Shown piece by piece: positions 18,322 to 28,346 of a stretch of DNA of 64,000 nucleotides (position 1 is the stretch's first letter; every line of letters begins with the position of its first letter). Both the position numbers and the translations under genes were made by a program. The notes beneath the pieces are model-generated. The model was not told the DNA's origin. It made no database searches and saw only the letters and a list, made by a program, of their open reading frames with translations. The stretch is from Erythrobacter sp. (lineage in GTDB: Bacteria > Pseudomonadota > Alphaproteobacteria > Sphingomonadales > Sphingomonadaceae): assembly GCA_025698865.1 (NCBI GenBank), contig JAILWQ010000005.1:79501-143500 (forward strand), written 5' to 3'.

Positions 18322-19551
18322 ATGCGCAGATCACTTGCTCTGACCCTCGCGGTCCTGCTGGCCGGTTGCGGGCGGATGATACCCGAGGGGCAGGTGCCCC
18401 GGCCGGTTCCCCCCGCACCTCCGCCTGCGCAGCCTGTGCCCGCACCGCAGCAACCGACACTGCCGGCCCCTCCGCTGCCCACCAGTGCGACGCCGGGGCC
18501 GAGCGTCGCGGCGCTGGGTATCGGCGCAGAAGACGCGCGCACCGCGCTGTTCTCCTTCCGCGAATCCTGCCCGCAACTGCTTCGCCGCACCGACCAGACC
18601 GGGCTGACCCAGCCCACCGACTGGCAGGCCGCCTGCGCGGAGGCCGCGCGCTGGGCACAGGCGGACGCGGCGCGCTTCTTCGCCACCCATTTCGAGACCG
18701 CTCGGATCGGCGACGGCCGCGCCTTCGCCACCGGCTATTTCGAACCTGAAATCCGCGGCAGTCGCATCCGTCTCCCGGGCTACGACGTGCCGGTCTACAA
18801 GGTCCCGCCCGAACTCGTGCGCGACTGGCACGACGACATCGCGCCCGCCGAACGGACCGGACGCGCGCCGCTCGGCAGGCGCGATGCCTCAGGGCGGTTC
18901 GTGCCTTTCTACGAGCGTTCGGAGATCGAGGCGGGCGCACTTGCCAATCGCGGGCTCGAGATCGCCTGGGCGGCCGATCCGATCGAGATGTTCTTCCTCC
19001 AGATCCAGGGCTCGGGCCTGCTGCGCCTGCCCGACGGGTCACTGATGCGGATCGGCTATGCCGGACAGAACGGTCGCGAATATGTCGGCATCGGCGCCCT
19101 GATGCGCGAGCGCGGCCTCATCGGCGGCAACACCGGCTACGCCACCTCGATGCAGGGCATCGTCCAGTATCTGCGCGACTTCCCGGACGAAGGACGCGCG
19201 ATCATGCGCGAGAACCGCAGCTGGATCTTCTTCCGCGAACTGCCCAATCCCGACGGGCTCGGCGGGCCGCTCGGCTCGATCGGCGTTCCGGTCCGGCGGG
19301 GCAGCAGCGTGGCGGTCGATCCCGCCTATGTCCCCTATGGCGCGCCGGTCTGGCTCGATCTCGACCGCGACGTGGCGGATGGCTTGTGGATCGCGCAGGA
19401 CACCGGCGGCGCGATCCGCGGCGCCAACCGGTTCGACAGCTTCTGGGGCAATGGCGGCGAGGCCCGCGAGATTGCCGGCGGCATGAGCGGACGCGGGGAA
19501 GCGCTGATCCTGCTGCCCAAGGGAACGCTCGCCCGCCTCGGCCGGCGATGA
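18322..19551 (+). CDS. mltA: Membrane-bound lytic murein transglycosylase A
   Basis: MltA cleaves peptidoglycan glycan strands to 1,6-anhydromuropeptides in the periplasm. The 409-residue product has a lipoprotein signal (MRRSLALTLAVLLAGC, Cys at 16) and a Pro-rich linker of about 40 residues. The MltA domain follows: FATGYFEPEIRGS, PIEMFFLQIQGSG, and the C-terminal 3D domain with DPAYVPYGAPVWL and AQDTGGAIRGANRFD, which holds the catalytic Asp. It starts 28 bp after the Tim44-like gene, and its stop overlaps the Smr gene start (ATGA). Confidence 0.95.
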   Translation: MRRSLALTLAVLLAGCGRMIPEGQVPRPVPPAPPPAQPVPAPQQPTLPAPPLPTSATPGPSVAALGIGAEDARTALFSFRESCPQLLRRTDQTGLTQPTDWQAACAEAARWAQADAARFFATHFETARIGDGRAFATGYFEPEIRGSRIRLPGYDVPVYKVPPELVRDWHDDIAPAERTGRAPLGRRDASGRFVPFYERSEIEAGALANRGLEIAWAADPIEMFFLQIQGSGLLRLPDGSLMRIGYAGQNGREYVGIGALMRERGLIGGNTGYATSMQGIVQYLRDFPDEGRAIMRENRSWIFFRELPNPDGLGGPLGSIGVPVRRGSSVAVDPAYVPYGAPVWLDLDRDVADGLWIAQDTGGAIRGANRFDSFWGNGGEAREIAGGMSGRGEALILLPKGTLARLGRR

Positions 19552-20123
19552 GCCATCCGCGCGGACTGAGCGAGGCCGAGGCGGCGGCGTGGGAGCAAGT
19601 CGCGGCGACGGTGAAGCGGCTCGACCCGCTTCCGCTCCGTGCGCGGGCCACAAGCCTTTCGGAAACTGCGCCCCCCGCCAAGCCTCTCACCATGCCCCCG
19701 CCCGCGCAGCCGAAGAAGACGCGCATGGTTCCGGCCAGAACGCCGCCCGCGCCCTCTCCCCCGAAACCGCGCCCGGAAGGCAATCTCGATTCGCGATGGG
19801 ACCGCAGGCTCAAGGCGGGGAGCGTGTCGCCGGACTTCACGCTTGATCTGCACGGTCATGGTCTCGATGCCGCCTACAACCGCCTGATGGGCGGGGTGGC
19901 GCAGGCCCGCGCGGTGGGCGCGCGGACCATCCTGCTCATCGCGGGCAAGTCGCGCCCAGTCGACCCGGCCGATCGGGGCACGAAGCGCGGGGCGATCCGT
20001 GCCAAGGTGCTCGACTGGTTGGCAGCGAGCGAGCATCATTCCGCAATCGCTGCCGTGCGCCGCGCCCATATCCGCCACGGGGGCGAGGGCGCACTCTACA
20101 TCGTGCTGCGCCGCGAACGCTGA
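19548..20123 (+). CDS. Smr-domain (MutS2 C-terminal-like) protein
   Basis: The 191-residue product has a Pro-rich N-terminal half and a C-terminal Smr domain (about 95-190). Its motifs are DFTLDLHGHGLDAAYNRL (the LDLHG signature) and a C-terminal GEGALYIVLRR strand. Smr domains bind or nick nucleic acids; in bacteria some members act in ribosome rescue or DNA processing, but this branch is uncharacterised. The ATG at 19548 overlaps the mltA stop (ATGA), indicating translational coupling. Confidence 0.9.
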   Translation: MSHPRGLSEAEAAAWEQVAATVKRLDPLPLRARATSLSETAPPAKPLTMPPPAQPKKTRMVPARTPPAPSPPKPRPEGNLDSRWDRRLKAGSVSPDFTLDLHGHGLDAAYNRLMGGVAQARAVGARTILLIAGKSRPVDPADRGTKRGAIRAKVLDWLAASEHHSAIAAVRRAHIRHGGEGALYIVLRRER

Positions 20124-20147
20124 CCGTCAGGGGTAGACCGGCCGAAA

Positions 20148-20218
20148 AGGCGCCGGTGGCGCGCTTCGATCCGCCAACCATAAGGATTGAGCGGACCAGA
20201 ACGCACGCACCGGCGCCT
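20148..20218. repeat. 11-bp perfect inverted repeat between convergent genes
   Basis: AGGCGCCGGTG (20148-20158) is the exact reverse complement of CACCGGCGCCT (20208-20218), with 49 bp between the arms; pairing can extend imperfectly inward. It lies between the Smr gene and catalase, which converge. It could be a long-loop transcription stop or a repeat element; there is no T-tract. Confidence 0.45.
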
Positions 20219-20243
20219 CGCATTCGTCAGTGGACGGGCCGGC

Positions 20244-21791
20244 CTACTCCGCCGCTTCGCGCATCGCCTCGCCCGAGATGGACAGCGCGCTCGCCATGCC
20301 GGGCGCGTCGGACTTGCCGCCGATCTTGTCGCGCACCGACTTCTCAATCCGCTCGCCGATCGTCTTGTCGACATTCTTCCAGTATTCGAAGGCGCGGACG
20401 AGCACCTTCTCGCTGACGCCATCGGCCAGATGTCCGGCGACGTTCGAGACGAAGCGGTCGCGCTGGGCGTCGTCCATCACCTCGTTCACCAGTGCGCGCG
20501 GCTGGCTCCAGTCGTCATCGTCCTCGCGCAGCTGGTAGGCGGTGCGGACCATGTCGCCGTCGGCGTACCACAATCCCGCCTCCGCCCCGGTGTCGGGCTG
20601 CGCTGCCGGGCCGCCGTAGGAATTGGGCGCGTACACCGGATCGACAGCGTTCTGGACCCGCATATGGCCCGCTCGCGAATAGGAGTTCACCTCCGCATTG
20701 CGCGCCGAATTCACCGGGATCATCTTGTAATTGACCCCGAGCCGCGCCCGGTGCGCGTCGGCATAGGAGAAGCCGCGGGCGAGCAGCATCTTGTCGGGCG
20801 AGAGGCCCACGCCCGGCACCATGTTGTTCGGCTCGAAGGCGAGCTGTTCGATCTGGGTGTCCCAATCGACCGGATTCTCGTTCAGCATCAGCTTGCCGAC
20901 CTCGATCAGCGGATAATCCTCGTGCGGCCAGGTCTTGGTCAAGTCGAACGGGTTGATGCGATAGGTCTTGGCATCCTCGTAGGGCATGATCTGCCATTTG
21001 AGCGTCCAGCTCGGGTAATTGCCGGCATGAATCGCGTCGAACAGGTCGCGCCGGTGATAGTCGCTGTCCTCGCCCGCCTTCTTGACCGCCTCGTCCTGCG
21101 TGAAATGGGCGTTGCCGCTTTCGTCGCCGACATCGGTGTGGAAGTGGAACTTGACCCAGAACTTCTCGCCCGCCTCGTTCACCAGCATGTAGGTATGGCT
21201 GGAATAGCCGTTCATTTCGCGCCAGTTCTTCGGCACGCCGCGATCGCCCATCAGATAGGTGACCTGGTGCGCGCTTTCCGGGCTCAGCGTCCAGAAATCC
21301 CACATCATGTCATGATCGCGCAGGCCGTTGTCGGCGCGGCGCTTCTGGCTGCGGATGAAGTTCTGGAACTTGATCGGATCGCGCACGAAGAAAATCGGCG
21401 TGTTGTTGCCGACCATGTCGAAATTGCCGTCCTCGGTGTAGAACTTGACCGAGAAGCCGCGCGGGTCGCGCCAGGTATCGGGGCTGCCGCGCTCGCCAGC
21501 CACAGTGGAAAAGCGCATGGCGACGTCGGTCTTCGCGCCGGGCTGGAAAAGCTTGGCCTTGGTGTATTGCGACACGTCCTCGGTCGTCTCGAAATAGCCG
21601 AAGGCGCCCGACCCCTTCGCGTGTGGCTGGCGCTCGGGAATGCGCTCGCGATTGAAGTTCGCCATCTGCTCGAGCAGGTAATGGTCGTGCAGGACGATCG
21701 GCCCGTCGCTGCCGACGGTCAGCGAATGCTCGTCGCTCTGGACCCGGATGCCGGCATCGGTGGTGGTGTAGGGGGTTTTCTTGTCGGCCAT
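20244..21791 (-). CDS. Monofunctional haem catalase
   Basis: The enzyme converts hydrogen peroxide to water and oxygen. The 515-residue product belongs to the small-subunit clade. It has [18 protein letters not shown] with the catalytic His near 56, [31 protein letters not shown] with the distal Asn, and [14 protein letters not shown] with the haem-ligand Tyr. The ATG at 21789-21791 gives [14 protein letters not shown]; a start six codons upstream is possible. It is the last gene of a four-gene peroxide-defence block on the minus strand. Naming as katA or katE would need phylogeny. Confidence 0.96.
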   Translation of the reverse strand: MADKKTPYTTTDAGIRVQSDEHSLTVGSDGPIVLHDHYLLEQMANFNRERIPERQPHAKGSGAFGYFETTEDVSQYTKAKLFQPGAKTDVAMRFSTVAGERGSPDTWRDPRGFSVKFYTEDGNFDMVGNNTPIFFVRDPIKFQNFIRSQKRRADNGLRDHDMMWDFWTLSPESAHQVTYLMGDRGVPKNWREMNGYSSHTYMLVNEAGEKFWVKFHFHTDVGDESGNAHFTQDEAVKKAGEDSDYHRRDLFDAIHAGNYPSWTLKWQIMPYEDAKTYRINPFDLTKTWPHEDYPLIEVGKLMLNENPVDWDTQIEQLAFEPNNMVPGVGLSPDKMLLARGFSYADAHRARLGVNYKMIPVNSARNAEVNSYSRAGHMRVQNAVDPVYAPNSYGGPAAQPDTGAEAGLWYADGDMVRTAYQLREDDDDWSQPRALVNEVMDDAQRDRFVSNVAGHLADGVSEKVLVRAFEYWKNVDKTIGERIEKSVRDKIGGKSDAPGMASALSISGEAMREAAE

Positions 21792-21897
21792 GATGATGGT
21801 CCTTCGCAATCGAGGAAAGGTTACGGTGACTTACGGCCCGTTCCCTCTCCCGTTCCCGCGATTAAACGCGGCTGGGCGATCGTTTCTCTCGATCACG

Positions 21898-21930
21898 AAA
21901 AAACCCCCGGCAACCGCGGCTGCCGGGGGC
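21898..21930 (-). terminator. Intrinsic terminator of katG
   Basis: On the minus strand CCCCCGGCA pairs with TGCCGGGGG around an 8-nt loop and is followed directly by TTTTTT (21898-21903). It begins about 30 bp past the katG stop and separates katG from the downstream catalase gene. Confidence 0.92.
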
Positions 21931-21958
21931 TTCTCGCCACTCGAAAGGCAGCTTCGCC

Positions 21959-24178
21959 TTACTTGTGGTACTTCGCGTATTCGAGGTCGAAGCGGTCGGC
22001 TTCCATGACCTTGGTCCACGCTTTGACGAAGTCGCGCGCGAACTTCTCCTCGTTGCCGTCCTCGGCATAAACCTCGGCGACGGCGCGCAGCTGCGAGTTG
22101 GAGCCGAAGACAAGGTCGGTGCGCGTGGCCCGCCACTTCTCCTCGCCCTTCAGACGGCAGCGACCGACGAATTCCTCGTCCCCGCTCTCGTCGACCACCT
22201 CCCACGCCGTGCCCATGTGGAGCAGGTTCACGAAGAAATCGTTGGAAAGTACGCCGGGCTTTTCCGTCAGGACCCCGATCGTGTCGCCGTGGTCGGCGTG
22301 CTTGCTGACCGCGCCGAGCACGCGCATACCGCCGAGCAGCGCCGTCATTTCCGGCACCGACAGGCCGAGGAGGTCGGACCGGTCGATCAGCATGTCCTCG
22401 GTCTTCACCGTGGCCTTGGTCCGCAGATAGTTGCGGAAGCCGTCGGCGAAGGGCTCGAGCGGTTCCCAGCTCTCGGCGTCGAACTGGTCCTCGCTCGCAT
22501 CGCCGCGTCCGGTCGAGACCGGCACCTCGATATCGAACCCGCCATCCTTCGCCGCCTTCTCGACCGCCGCCGCTCCGGCAAGGACGATAGCATCGGCCAT
22601 CGACATGTCGCCGCGCAGGCTATCGAGCTTGCCGAGGACCTTGTCGATCTCGGCAGCGTCGTTGACGTCCCAGTTCTTGATCTCGTCGAACCGGATATGG
22701 GCGCCGTTGGCCCCGCCGCGATGGTCGCTCTTGCGGTAGGTGGAGGCCGAGGCGAAGGCCGTGCGGACCAGCTCGGCGACGGTCAGGCCGCTGCCCAGCA
22801 CCTTCGCCTTGAAATCGGCGACCGCGCTGGCGGAGGCTTCCTTGCCGGTGGGGATCGGGTCCTGCCAGATCAGGTCTTCCGACGGCACGTCCGGGCCGAG
22901 ATAGCGGACCTTGGGCCCCATGTCGCGGTGGGTCAGCTTGAACCAGGCGCGGGCGAAGGCATCGTCGAGCGCGGCCTGATCGTCGCGGAAGCGTTCGGAA
23001 ATCTTGCGATATTCCGGGTCGCGCTTCAGCGCCATGTCGGCGGTGGTCATGATAGTGGGGACCTTCTTGTTCGGGTCCCGCGCATCCGGCGCCATGTCGG
23101 CTTCCTCCGGATCGATCGGCGTCCACTGCTTGGCCCCGGCCGGGCTTTCCGTCAGCTCGTATTCGTATTTGAACAGCAGGCGGAAATAGTCGTTGCCCCA
23201 CTCGGTCGGGTTCGGCGTCCACGCCCCCTCAATGCCCGAGGTGGTGATGTGGCCCTTGCCGATCTCGTCGGCGTCGGTCAGCCAGCCGAAGCCCATGGTG
23301 TGAAGGTTCTCGCCCTCGGGCGCCTTGCCGAACGTGCCGGCGGGCTTGGCCCCGTGGCACTTGCCGAAGGCATGGCCGCCGGCGGTCAGCGCGACGGTTT
23401 CCTCGTCGTTCATGGCCATGCGGGCGAAGGTCTCGCGCATGTCGCGGGCCATGCCCTCGGCATCATGCGGATTGCCGCCCGGACCTTCGGGATTGACGTA
23501 GATGAGACCCATCTGGATCGCCGCGAGCGGGTTCTCGAGCGCTTTGCCCTCATCCGGGATGATGCGGGTGGCGACGCCTTCGTCGACCCACTGCTTTTCC
23601 GTGCCCCAATAGACCGTCTCGGGCTCGAACACGTCCTTGCGTCCGCCGCCGAAGCCGAAGACCGGGCCGCCCATGCTCTCGATCGCCATGTTGCCGGTGA
23701 GCACGAAGAGGTCGGCCCAGCTGATGTGCTTGCCGTATTTCTTCTTGATCGGCCACAGCAGGCGCCGCGCCTTGTCGAGATTGCCGTTGTCCGGCCAGGA
23801 ATTGAGCGGGGCGAAGCGCTGCTGCCCGCTCGAGGCGCCGCCGCGCCCGTCTCCGGTGCGATAGGTGCCCGCCGCGTGCCAGGCCATGCGGATGAAGAAG
23901 GGGCCGTAATGCCCGTAATCGGCCGGCCACCATTCCTGGCTGTCGGTCATCAGCGCCTTCAGGTCTTGCTTGATGGCGGAATAGTCGAGCGCGTTGAACG
24001 CCTCGCAGTAATCGTAATCTTCGCCCATCGGGTCGACCGTCTGGCCGTGCTGGGTCAGCGGGCCGAGGTCGAGGCTGTCGGGCCACCAGTCGCGATTGGT
24101 CCGGCCGAACAGCTTGCGCATGTCGTTGTCGCCGGTGAAGGGGCAGCCGCCCGAAATGGAACCTGTCTTGGCGTCCAT
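21959..24178 (-). CDS. katG: Catalase-peroxidase KatG
   Basis: KatG is a bifunctional haem enzyme that dismutates hydrogen peroxide and has peroxidase activity. The 739-residue protein has the active site [11 protein letters not shown] (distal Arg, Trp and His), the Tyr of the Met-Tyr-Trp adduct in [11 protein letters not shown], and the proximal-His region [13 protein letters not shown]. The second, non-haem peroxidase-like half is complete. The ATG at 24176-24178 gives [15 protein letters not shown] perfect 10-bp inverted repeat lies 84-109 bp upstream of the start, probably an operator, and a strong terminator follows the gene. Confidence 0.97.
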   Translation of the reverse strand: MDAKTGSISGGCPFTGDNDMRKLFGRTNRDWWPDSLDLGPLTQHGQTVDPMGEDYDYCEAFNALDYSAIKQDLKALMTDSQEWWPADYGHYGPFFIRMAWHAAGTYRTGDGRGGASSGQQRFAPLNSWPDNGNLDKARRLLWPIKKKYGKHISWADLFVLTGNMAIESMGGPVFGFGGGRKDVFEPETVYWGTEKQWVDEGVATRIIPDEGKALENPLAAIQMGLIYVNPEGPGGNPHDAEGMARDMRETFARMAMNDEETVALTAGGHAFGKCHGAKPAGTFGKAPEGENLHTMGFGWLTDADEIGKGHITTSGIEGAWTPNPTEWGNDYFRLLFKYEYELTESPAGAKQWTPIDPEEADMAPDARDPNKKVPTIMTTADMALKRDPEYRKISERFRDDQAALDDAFARAWFKLTHRDMGPKVRYLGPDVPSEDLIWQDPIPTGKEASASAVADFKAKVLGSGLTVAELVRTAFASASTYRKSDHRGGANGAHIRFDEIKNWDVNDAAEIDKVLGKLDSLRGDMSMADAIVLAGAAAVEKAAKDGGFDIEVPVSTGRGDASEDQFDAESWEPLEPFADGFRNYLRTKATVKTEDMLIDRSDLLGLSVPEMTALLGGMRVLGAVSKHADHGDTIGVLTEKPGVLSNDFFVNLLHMGTAWEVVDESGDEEFVGRCRLKGEEKWRATRTDLVFGSNSQLRAVAEVYAEDGNEEKFARDFVKAWTKVMEADRFDLEYAKYHK

Positions 24179-24261
24179 GATCTCTCTCCGTCAAACGAGC
24201 GATTCGCAGATGAACCGCTTCTATGACAAGGAGAATGGGGGCTGCCCGGTAATTCGTCCAA

Positions 24262-24287
24262 TCGATTAATTGGGTTTAATTAATCGA
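24262..24287. promoter_or_regulatory. Candidate operator upstream of katG
   Basis: TCGATTAATT (24262-24271) and AATTAATCGA (24278-24287) form a perfect 10-bp inverted repeat with a 6-bp spacer in an AT-rich island upstream of katG. A related palindrome lies upstream of ahpC. OxyR is the usual regulator of such genes in alphaproteobacteria, but the site was not matched to a defined consensus and no oxyR is in view. Confidence 0.55.
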
Positions 24288-24333
24288 CCGTGGCGCGAAT
24301 ACGGTGAAGCGTTCGGCGCCTGTCAGGCGGGCT

Positions 24334-25923
24334 TCAGGCAGCCTGTGCGATCGCCTCGACCGGTTCGGTGCGGATGAGGTAATCGAAGGCGGACAGGCCG
24401 GCTTTCGATCCTTCGCCCATGGCGACGACGATCTGCTTGTAGGGAACGGTGGTCACGTCGCCCGCACCGAAGATGCCGGGCAGGTTCGTCCGCCCTTCCT
24501 CGTCGGTCACGATCTCGCCGTGTTTGGAGAGCTCGAGACCGGAATCCGCGAGCCATTCGGTGTTGGGGACGAGGCCGATCTGGACGAACACACCCTCCAG
24601 TTCGATGTGACGTTCGTCGCCCGACTTGCGGTCCTTGACCCTGAGGCCGTCGACCTTGCCGGCATTGCCGGTGACCTCGGTCGTCTGGCCGGAGGTGACG
24701 ATCTCGACATTGCTCAGGCTGCGGAGCTTCTTCTGCAGCACCTCGTCGGCGCGCAGCTTGTCGTCATACTCGATCAGCGTCACGTGGCCGACGATCTTGG
24801 CGAGGTCGATCGCCGCCTCGACGCCCGAATTGCCACCGCCGATCACGGCGATGCGCTTGCCCTTGAACAGCGGGCCGTCGCAGTGCGGGCAATAGGCCAC
24901 GCCCTTGTTGCGATATTCCGCCTCGCCGGGCACGCCGAGATTGCGCCAGCGCGCGCCGGTCGAAAGGATCAGGCTGCGGGTGCGCAGCGTGCCGCCATTG
25001 CCGAATTCGACGGTGTGGAGGCCGCCTTCTTCCTTGGCCGGCACGAGCTTTACCGCACGGGCGAGGTTCATCAGGTCGATGTCGTATTCGCCGACATGCC
25101 GCTCCAGCTCGCCCGCCAGCTTCGGCCCCTCGGTGTAAGGCGTGCCGGGCAGGTTCTCGATGCCGAGCGTGTCGTGGAGCTGCCCGCCGAAGCGTTCGGC
25201 GGCGATGCCGGTCGAAAAGCCCTTGCGCGCGGTGTAGATGGAGGCCCCGGCACCGGCCGGTCCGCCGCCGATCACGAGGACTTCGAACGCGTCCTTTGCC
25301 GACATCTTCTCGGCCGCCTTCGCATCGCTGCCGGTGTCCAATTTGGCGAGGATTTCGGCCAGTTCCATCTTGCCGTTGTAGAACGGCTCTCCGTTGAGGA
25401 AGGTGGCGGGCACGGCCATCACTTCACGCGTGTCGACCTCGTCCTGGAAGGTGCCGCCCTCGATCAGCGTCGCGGTGATGCGCGAGTTCTCCAGCGCCAT
25501 CAGCGTCAGCGCCTGCACCACGTCGGGGCAGTTGTGGCACGAGAGCGAGAAATACATCTCGAACTCGAAATCGCCCTCGAGGCCGCGGACCTGTTCGAGG
25601 AGGTCGGCATCGACCTTGGGCGGGTGGCCGCCGGCCCACAGCAGGGCGAGCACCAGCGAGGTGAATTCGTGACCCATCGGCAGTCCGGCGAAGCGGACCC
25701 ATTTCTGCGGATCGCTCGCGCGCCGGATGATGAAGCTCGGCTTGCGCGCATCGTCGCCGTCGAACTGCGCATCGACCATGTCGTGCAGCGCCGCGATCTC
25801 GGTCAGGAGTTCGCGCGTCTGCTCGCTCTTGGCGCCTTCGCCGAGCGAGGCGACCAGTTCCACCGGCTCGCGCAGATTGGCGAGATAAGTTTCGAGCTGC
25901 TTGGTCATGTTGGCGTCGAGCAT
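24334..25923 (-). CDS. ahpF: Alkyl hydroperoxide reductase subunit F
   Basis: AhpF passes electrons from NADH through FAD and two redox disulfides to the peroxiredoxin AhpC. The ~529-residue product has an N-terminal double thioredoxin-fold domain with the redox pair CHNC (in SLSCHNCPD). A thioredoxin-reductase-like part follows, with the FAD motif [16 protein letters not shown], the catalytic pair CPHC ([11 protein letters not shown]), the NAD(H) motif [13 protein letters not shown] and the closing [15 protein letters not shown]. The start [10 protein letters not shown] matches the family; an ATG one codon upstream also exists. It lies downstream of ahpC, but a terminator and a long palindrome stand between them. 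Confidence 0.97.
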   Translation of the reverse strand: MLDANMTKQLETYLANLREPVELVASLGEGAKSEQTRELLTEIAALHDMVDAQFDGDDARKPSFIIRRASDPQKWVRFAGLPMGHEFTSLVLALLWAGGHPPKVDADLLEQVRGLEGDFEFEMYFSLSCHNCPDVVQALTLMALENSRITATLIEGGTFQDEVDTREVMAVPATFLNGEPFYNGKMELAEILAKLDTGSDAKAAEKMSAKDAFEVLVIGGGPAGAGASIYTARKGFSTGIAAERFGGQLHDTLGIENLPGTPYTEGPKLAGELERHVGEYDIDLMNLARAVKLVPAKEEGGLHTVEFGNGGTLRTRSLILSTGARWRNLGVPGEAEYRNKGVAYCPHCDGPLFKGKRIAVIGGGNSGVEAAIDLAKIVGHVTLIEYDDKLRADEVLQKKLRSLSNVEIVTSGQTTEVTGNAGKVDGLRVKDRKSGDERHIELEGVFVQIGLVPNTEWLADSGLELSKHGEIVTDEEGRTNLPGIFGAGDVTTVPYKQIVVAMGEGSKAGLSAFDYLIRTEPVEAIAQAA

Positions 25924-25940
25924 CATGTTGTCCTTCGTCT

Positions 25941-26044
25941 TTGCGAGGAGCCCCGCCAGGGGCGACGTGGCAATCCATCTTCTGTCGGGCGTTCTCGCTG
26001 AAACACTGGAGATGGATTGCCACGTCGCCTTCGGCTCCTCGCAA
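25941..26044. repeat. 104-bp palindromic repeat element between ahpC and ahpF
   Basis: The outer arms TTGCGAGGAGCC and GGCTCCTCGCAA pair, as do the inner arms GGCGACGTGGCAATCCATCT and AGATGGATTGCCACGTCGCC, around a central loop of about 29 bp. The left arm carries a short insertion between the two parts. The design is that of a mobile intergenic palindrome. It ends 17 bp from the ahpF start, just upstream of the ribosome site. Confidence 0.85.
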
Positions 26045-26076
26045 TGACGAGGGGGGGCAATTTCACTTTAGAAAGC

Positions 26077-26115
26077 CAAAAGGCCCGGAGCGGGGGAGGG
26101 GGGTGCTCCGGGCCT
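26077..26115 (-). terminator. Intrinsic terminator of ahpC
   Basis: On the minus strand AAGGCCCGGAGC pairs with GCTCCGGGCCTT around a C-rich loop of 12 nt, followed by TTGGCTTTC. It is about 78 bp past the ahpC stop. It should limit read-through into ahpF. Confidence 0.8.
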
Positions 26116-26192
26116 TCCAGCGACCCGAGGTTGTCCTCGGGCTCTTCAGGCGCTTCCGGCCGGAGGCGGGCCGGTGCGCACTTCGTCAGGGC

Positions 26193-26759
26193 TCAGATCT
26201 TGCCGACGAGGTCGAGCGAGGGAGCCAGCGTCTCGCTGCCTTCTTCCCACGCCGCGGGGCAGACCTGGCCGGGGTTGTTGCGGACATACTGCGCGGCGCG
26301 GATCTTGCGGACGAGCTCGTTCGCGTTGCGGCCGACGCCTTCGCAGGTCTGTTCCATGATCTGGATCACGCCGTCCGGATCGACGACGAAGGTCGCGCGG
26401 TCGGCAAGGCCCATGTCCTCGCGCAGGACGTCGAAGTTCTTCGAAAGCGTGTGGAGCTGGTCGCCGAGGAACGGGAACTTCAGCTTGCCGATACGCTCCG
26501 ACGTGTCATGCCAGGCCTTATGGCTGAAATGCGTGTCGGTGCTGACGCCATAGACTTCGACATCGAGCTTCTGGAGCGTATCGTAATGCTCGCCGAGGTC
26601 TTCGAGCTCGGTCGGACAGACGAAGGTGAAGTCGGCCGGGTAGAAGAAGAACACGGCCCACTTGCCGCGCACGTCCTCGTCGCTGACCTGATAGAAATCC
26701 TCGCCGGCCTTGAAGGCGGTGGCGTTGAACGGTTTGATCTGGCTTCCGATGATACCCAT
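26193..26759 (-). CDS. ahpC: Alkyl hydroperoxide reductase subunit C (2-Cys peroxiredoxin)
   Basis: AhpC reduces hydrogen peroxide, organic peroxides and peroxynitrite, and is re-reduced by AhpF. The 188-residue product has the peroxidatic Cys in FTFVCPTELEDLG (about residue 47) and the resolving Cys in GQVCPAAWEEG (about 166), as in typical AhpC. The start MGIIGSQIKPF at 26757-26759 fits the family; the frame opens further upstream without conservation. ahpF lies next on the same strand. A perfect palindrome (26854-26863) sits about 95 bp upstream. Confidence 0.97.
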   Translation of the reverse strand: MGIIGSQIKPFNATAFKAGEDFYQVSDEDVRGKWAVFFFYPADFTFVCPTELEDLGEHYDTLQKLDVEVYGVSTDTHFSHKAWHDTSERIGKLKFPFLGDQLHTLSKNFDVLREDMGLADRATFVVDPDGVIQIMEQTCEGVGRNANELVRKIRAAQYVRNNPGQVCPAAWEEGSETLAPSLDLVGKI

Positions 26760-26853
26760 GGTTTTCTCCGTTTTCGGGGTTGAAATGCGTGGACCCCAGA
26801 TAGGGATTGCGGCGCTGCACAAAAGCCGATTTGTGCGATTGCGAACATCGGAA

Positions 26854-26863
26854 TAATCGATTA
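26854..26863. promoter_or_regulatory. Candidate operator upstream of ahpC
   Basis: TAATCGATTA is a perfect 10-bp palindrome about 95 bp upstream of the ahpC start. It shares the TAATCGA core with the katG inverted repeat, suggesting a common regulator. A 10-bp palindrome in AT-rich DNA can occur by chance, so confidence is limited. Confidence 0.4.
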
Positions 26864-27008
26864 GCCGTTCCATGGTGATCCGATCGTTCGATCAGCGCGG
26901 GAAATCGCGACGAGCGTCCGGCCTCCTTCAGGAAGGGGGCATTCACCTGGTTGGGAATGCGGGGTGATTTCGTAGGGGCGTCGTCGGCTTTGCGGGAGCA
27001 AGCGGAAT

Positions 27009-28337
27009 ATGGCTGAAAGACGGGACCACGGAACCCTGGCTCACCGGAAGCCGATCGTCCGGTTGAAGGGCATCGACATCTGCCGTTCCGTGGCGATCTT
27101 TCTGGCGATGCTCAGCCACGCCTCGATCGAGTTCAAGCTGTTTCACTATACCGGTGATTCCCTCTCGCTGCTCAAATTCGCGATGCCCATGGCGACGCCG
27201 ATGTTCATCTGCCTGTTCGGCGCGATGCTCGAGCTCGTCTATGCCCGGAGAATGCTGGAAGGGCAGACCTCCATGGCCACTTCACGGCTCCTCGTGCGAG
27301 CGGGCCAGTGCTACCTCCTGTATGCCCTCGCGATCCTGGCAAGGGTGGCGGTCGGCGACTACTCGCTCGGTTTCGGCCTGCGTTGCCTGCTGCTTATAGG
27401 GGCGACGCCTTACTCGGACATTCTGAAATTCTATTGTCTGGCCCTCGCGATGGCGCCTCTCCTGATCGCGCTGCGGGTTCGCTTCGGCCTCGGCCGAGTG
27501 GCCATTGCGGGAATGGCAATTCACCTCGCATATCCCCTGTTATCGATCATTCCGCCTCCGCCCCTCATCGCTGGAAAGGATTACATCGGAATGGGGACGC
27601 GGTTTCTCGTCGGGATCGGGCAATCCGACGTGGCCGGTCCGTCCCTGCTTCACGGATTGAGCCTGGTATTCGGAGGAATGTTTCTTGGCAGGGCCCTGAT
27701 CGCGATCAGGCAGGCCGATCGTCAGCTATCGCGCAGGGGATGGCAGGCCCTGTTCGCGCTCGCCTCAATCTTCGTGATCGCTTCCCTGGCATTGTGGGAC
27801 TGGACCGATCCGGTCGGCACGGCAATTCAGACCACCGACCTCACCCTGCGAAACCAGAACAACCCTCTCTACACTTCGCTCGGATTGGCGACCACCACCA
27901 TCGCGGTCATGCTCGGTACCTATCTGTTCGACCGCAAGGGAATTCGCGCGATGGACTGGATCCGGTTCATCGGATCCGTCAGTCTTTTCACATTCGCGTT
28001 CGGAAACATCCTGCTGGTCCTGCAACCTTTCGAGGTTTCCAGCATGACGTCCTCGGTGGGACTTTTCCTCCTGTACGGAAGCCTGATGGCCCTGCAGAGC
28101 TATCTGTTCTACACGATCATGCGCACGGAACCCGGAGACGCTTCCGGTCTCCTCGGGTCGGCGACCCGGCTTGTCCAAGGGATCACTGAGAGAAGCAGCG
28201 CCGTCATACAAGATGCGACCGCGTTTCTGCTTCCCGCCTATGTGAAGCTTCTGGGAAAGATCGCGCCTAAGATAGAGGGAGCAATGACCATATCGCAGGC
28301 GACGCAGCGAAAGGTTCAGCGGGAAGGTGTCGCCTGA
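27009..28337 (+). CDS. Multi-pass acyltransferase-like membrane protein (OpgC-type)
   Basis: The 442-residue protein begins its membrane domain with VRLKGIDICRSVAIFLAMLSH, a pattern like the start of OpgC and acyltransferase-3 proteins, which transfer acyl groups to sugars across the membrane. About ten hydrophobic segments follow, then a polar, helical C-terminal tail of some 60 residues. No single catalytic residue can be assigned with certainty, so the transferase role is an inference. Codon use is visibly less GC-rich than in neighbouring genes, with more AT at third positions, suggesting later acquisition. It converges on aroC, with 9 bp between stops. Confidence 0.65.
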   Translation: MAERRDHGTLAHRKPIVRLKGIDICRSVAIFLAMLSHASIEFKLFHYTGDSLSLLKFAMPMATPMFICLFGAMLELVYARRMLEGQTSMATSRLLVRAGQCYLLYALAILARVAVGDYSLGFGLRCLLLIGATPYSDILKFYCLALAMAPLLIALRVRFGLGRVAIAGMAIHLAYPLLSIIPPPPLIAGKDYIGMGTRFLVGIGQSDVAGPSLLHGLSLVFGGMFLGRALIAIRQADRQLSRRGWQALFALASIFVIASLALWDWTDPVGTAIQTTDLTLRNQNNPLYTSLGLATTTIAVMLGTYLFDRKGIRAMDWIRFIGSVSLFTFAFGNILLVLQPFEVSSMTSSVGLFLLYGSLMALQSYLFYTIMRTEPGDASGLLGSATRLVQGITERSSAVIQDATAFLLPAYVKLLGKIAPKIEGAMTISQATQRKVQREGVA

Positions 28338-28346
28338 TCCTGCCGG

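Noticed and set aside
20187..24226. Long plus-strand open frames opposite the catalase and katG
   Set aside because: Both are mirror frames of genuine haem enzymes and contain no protein-family pattern.
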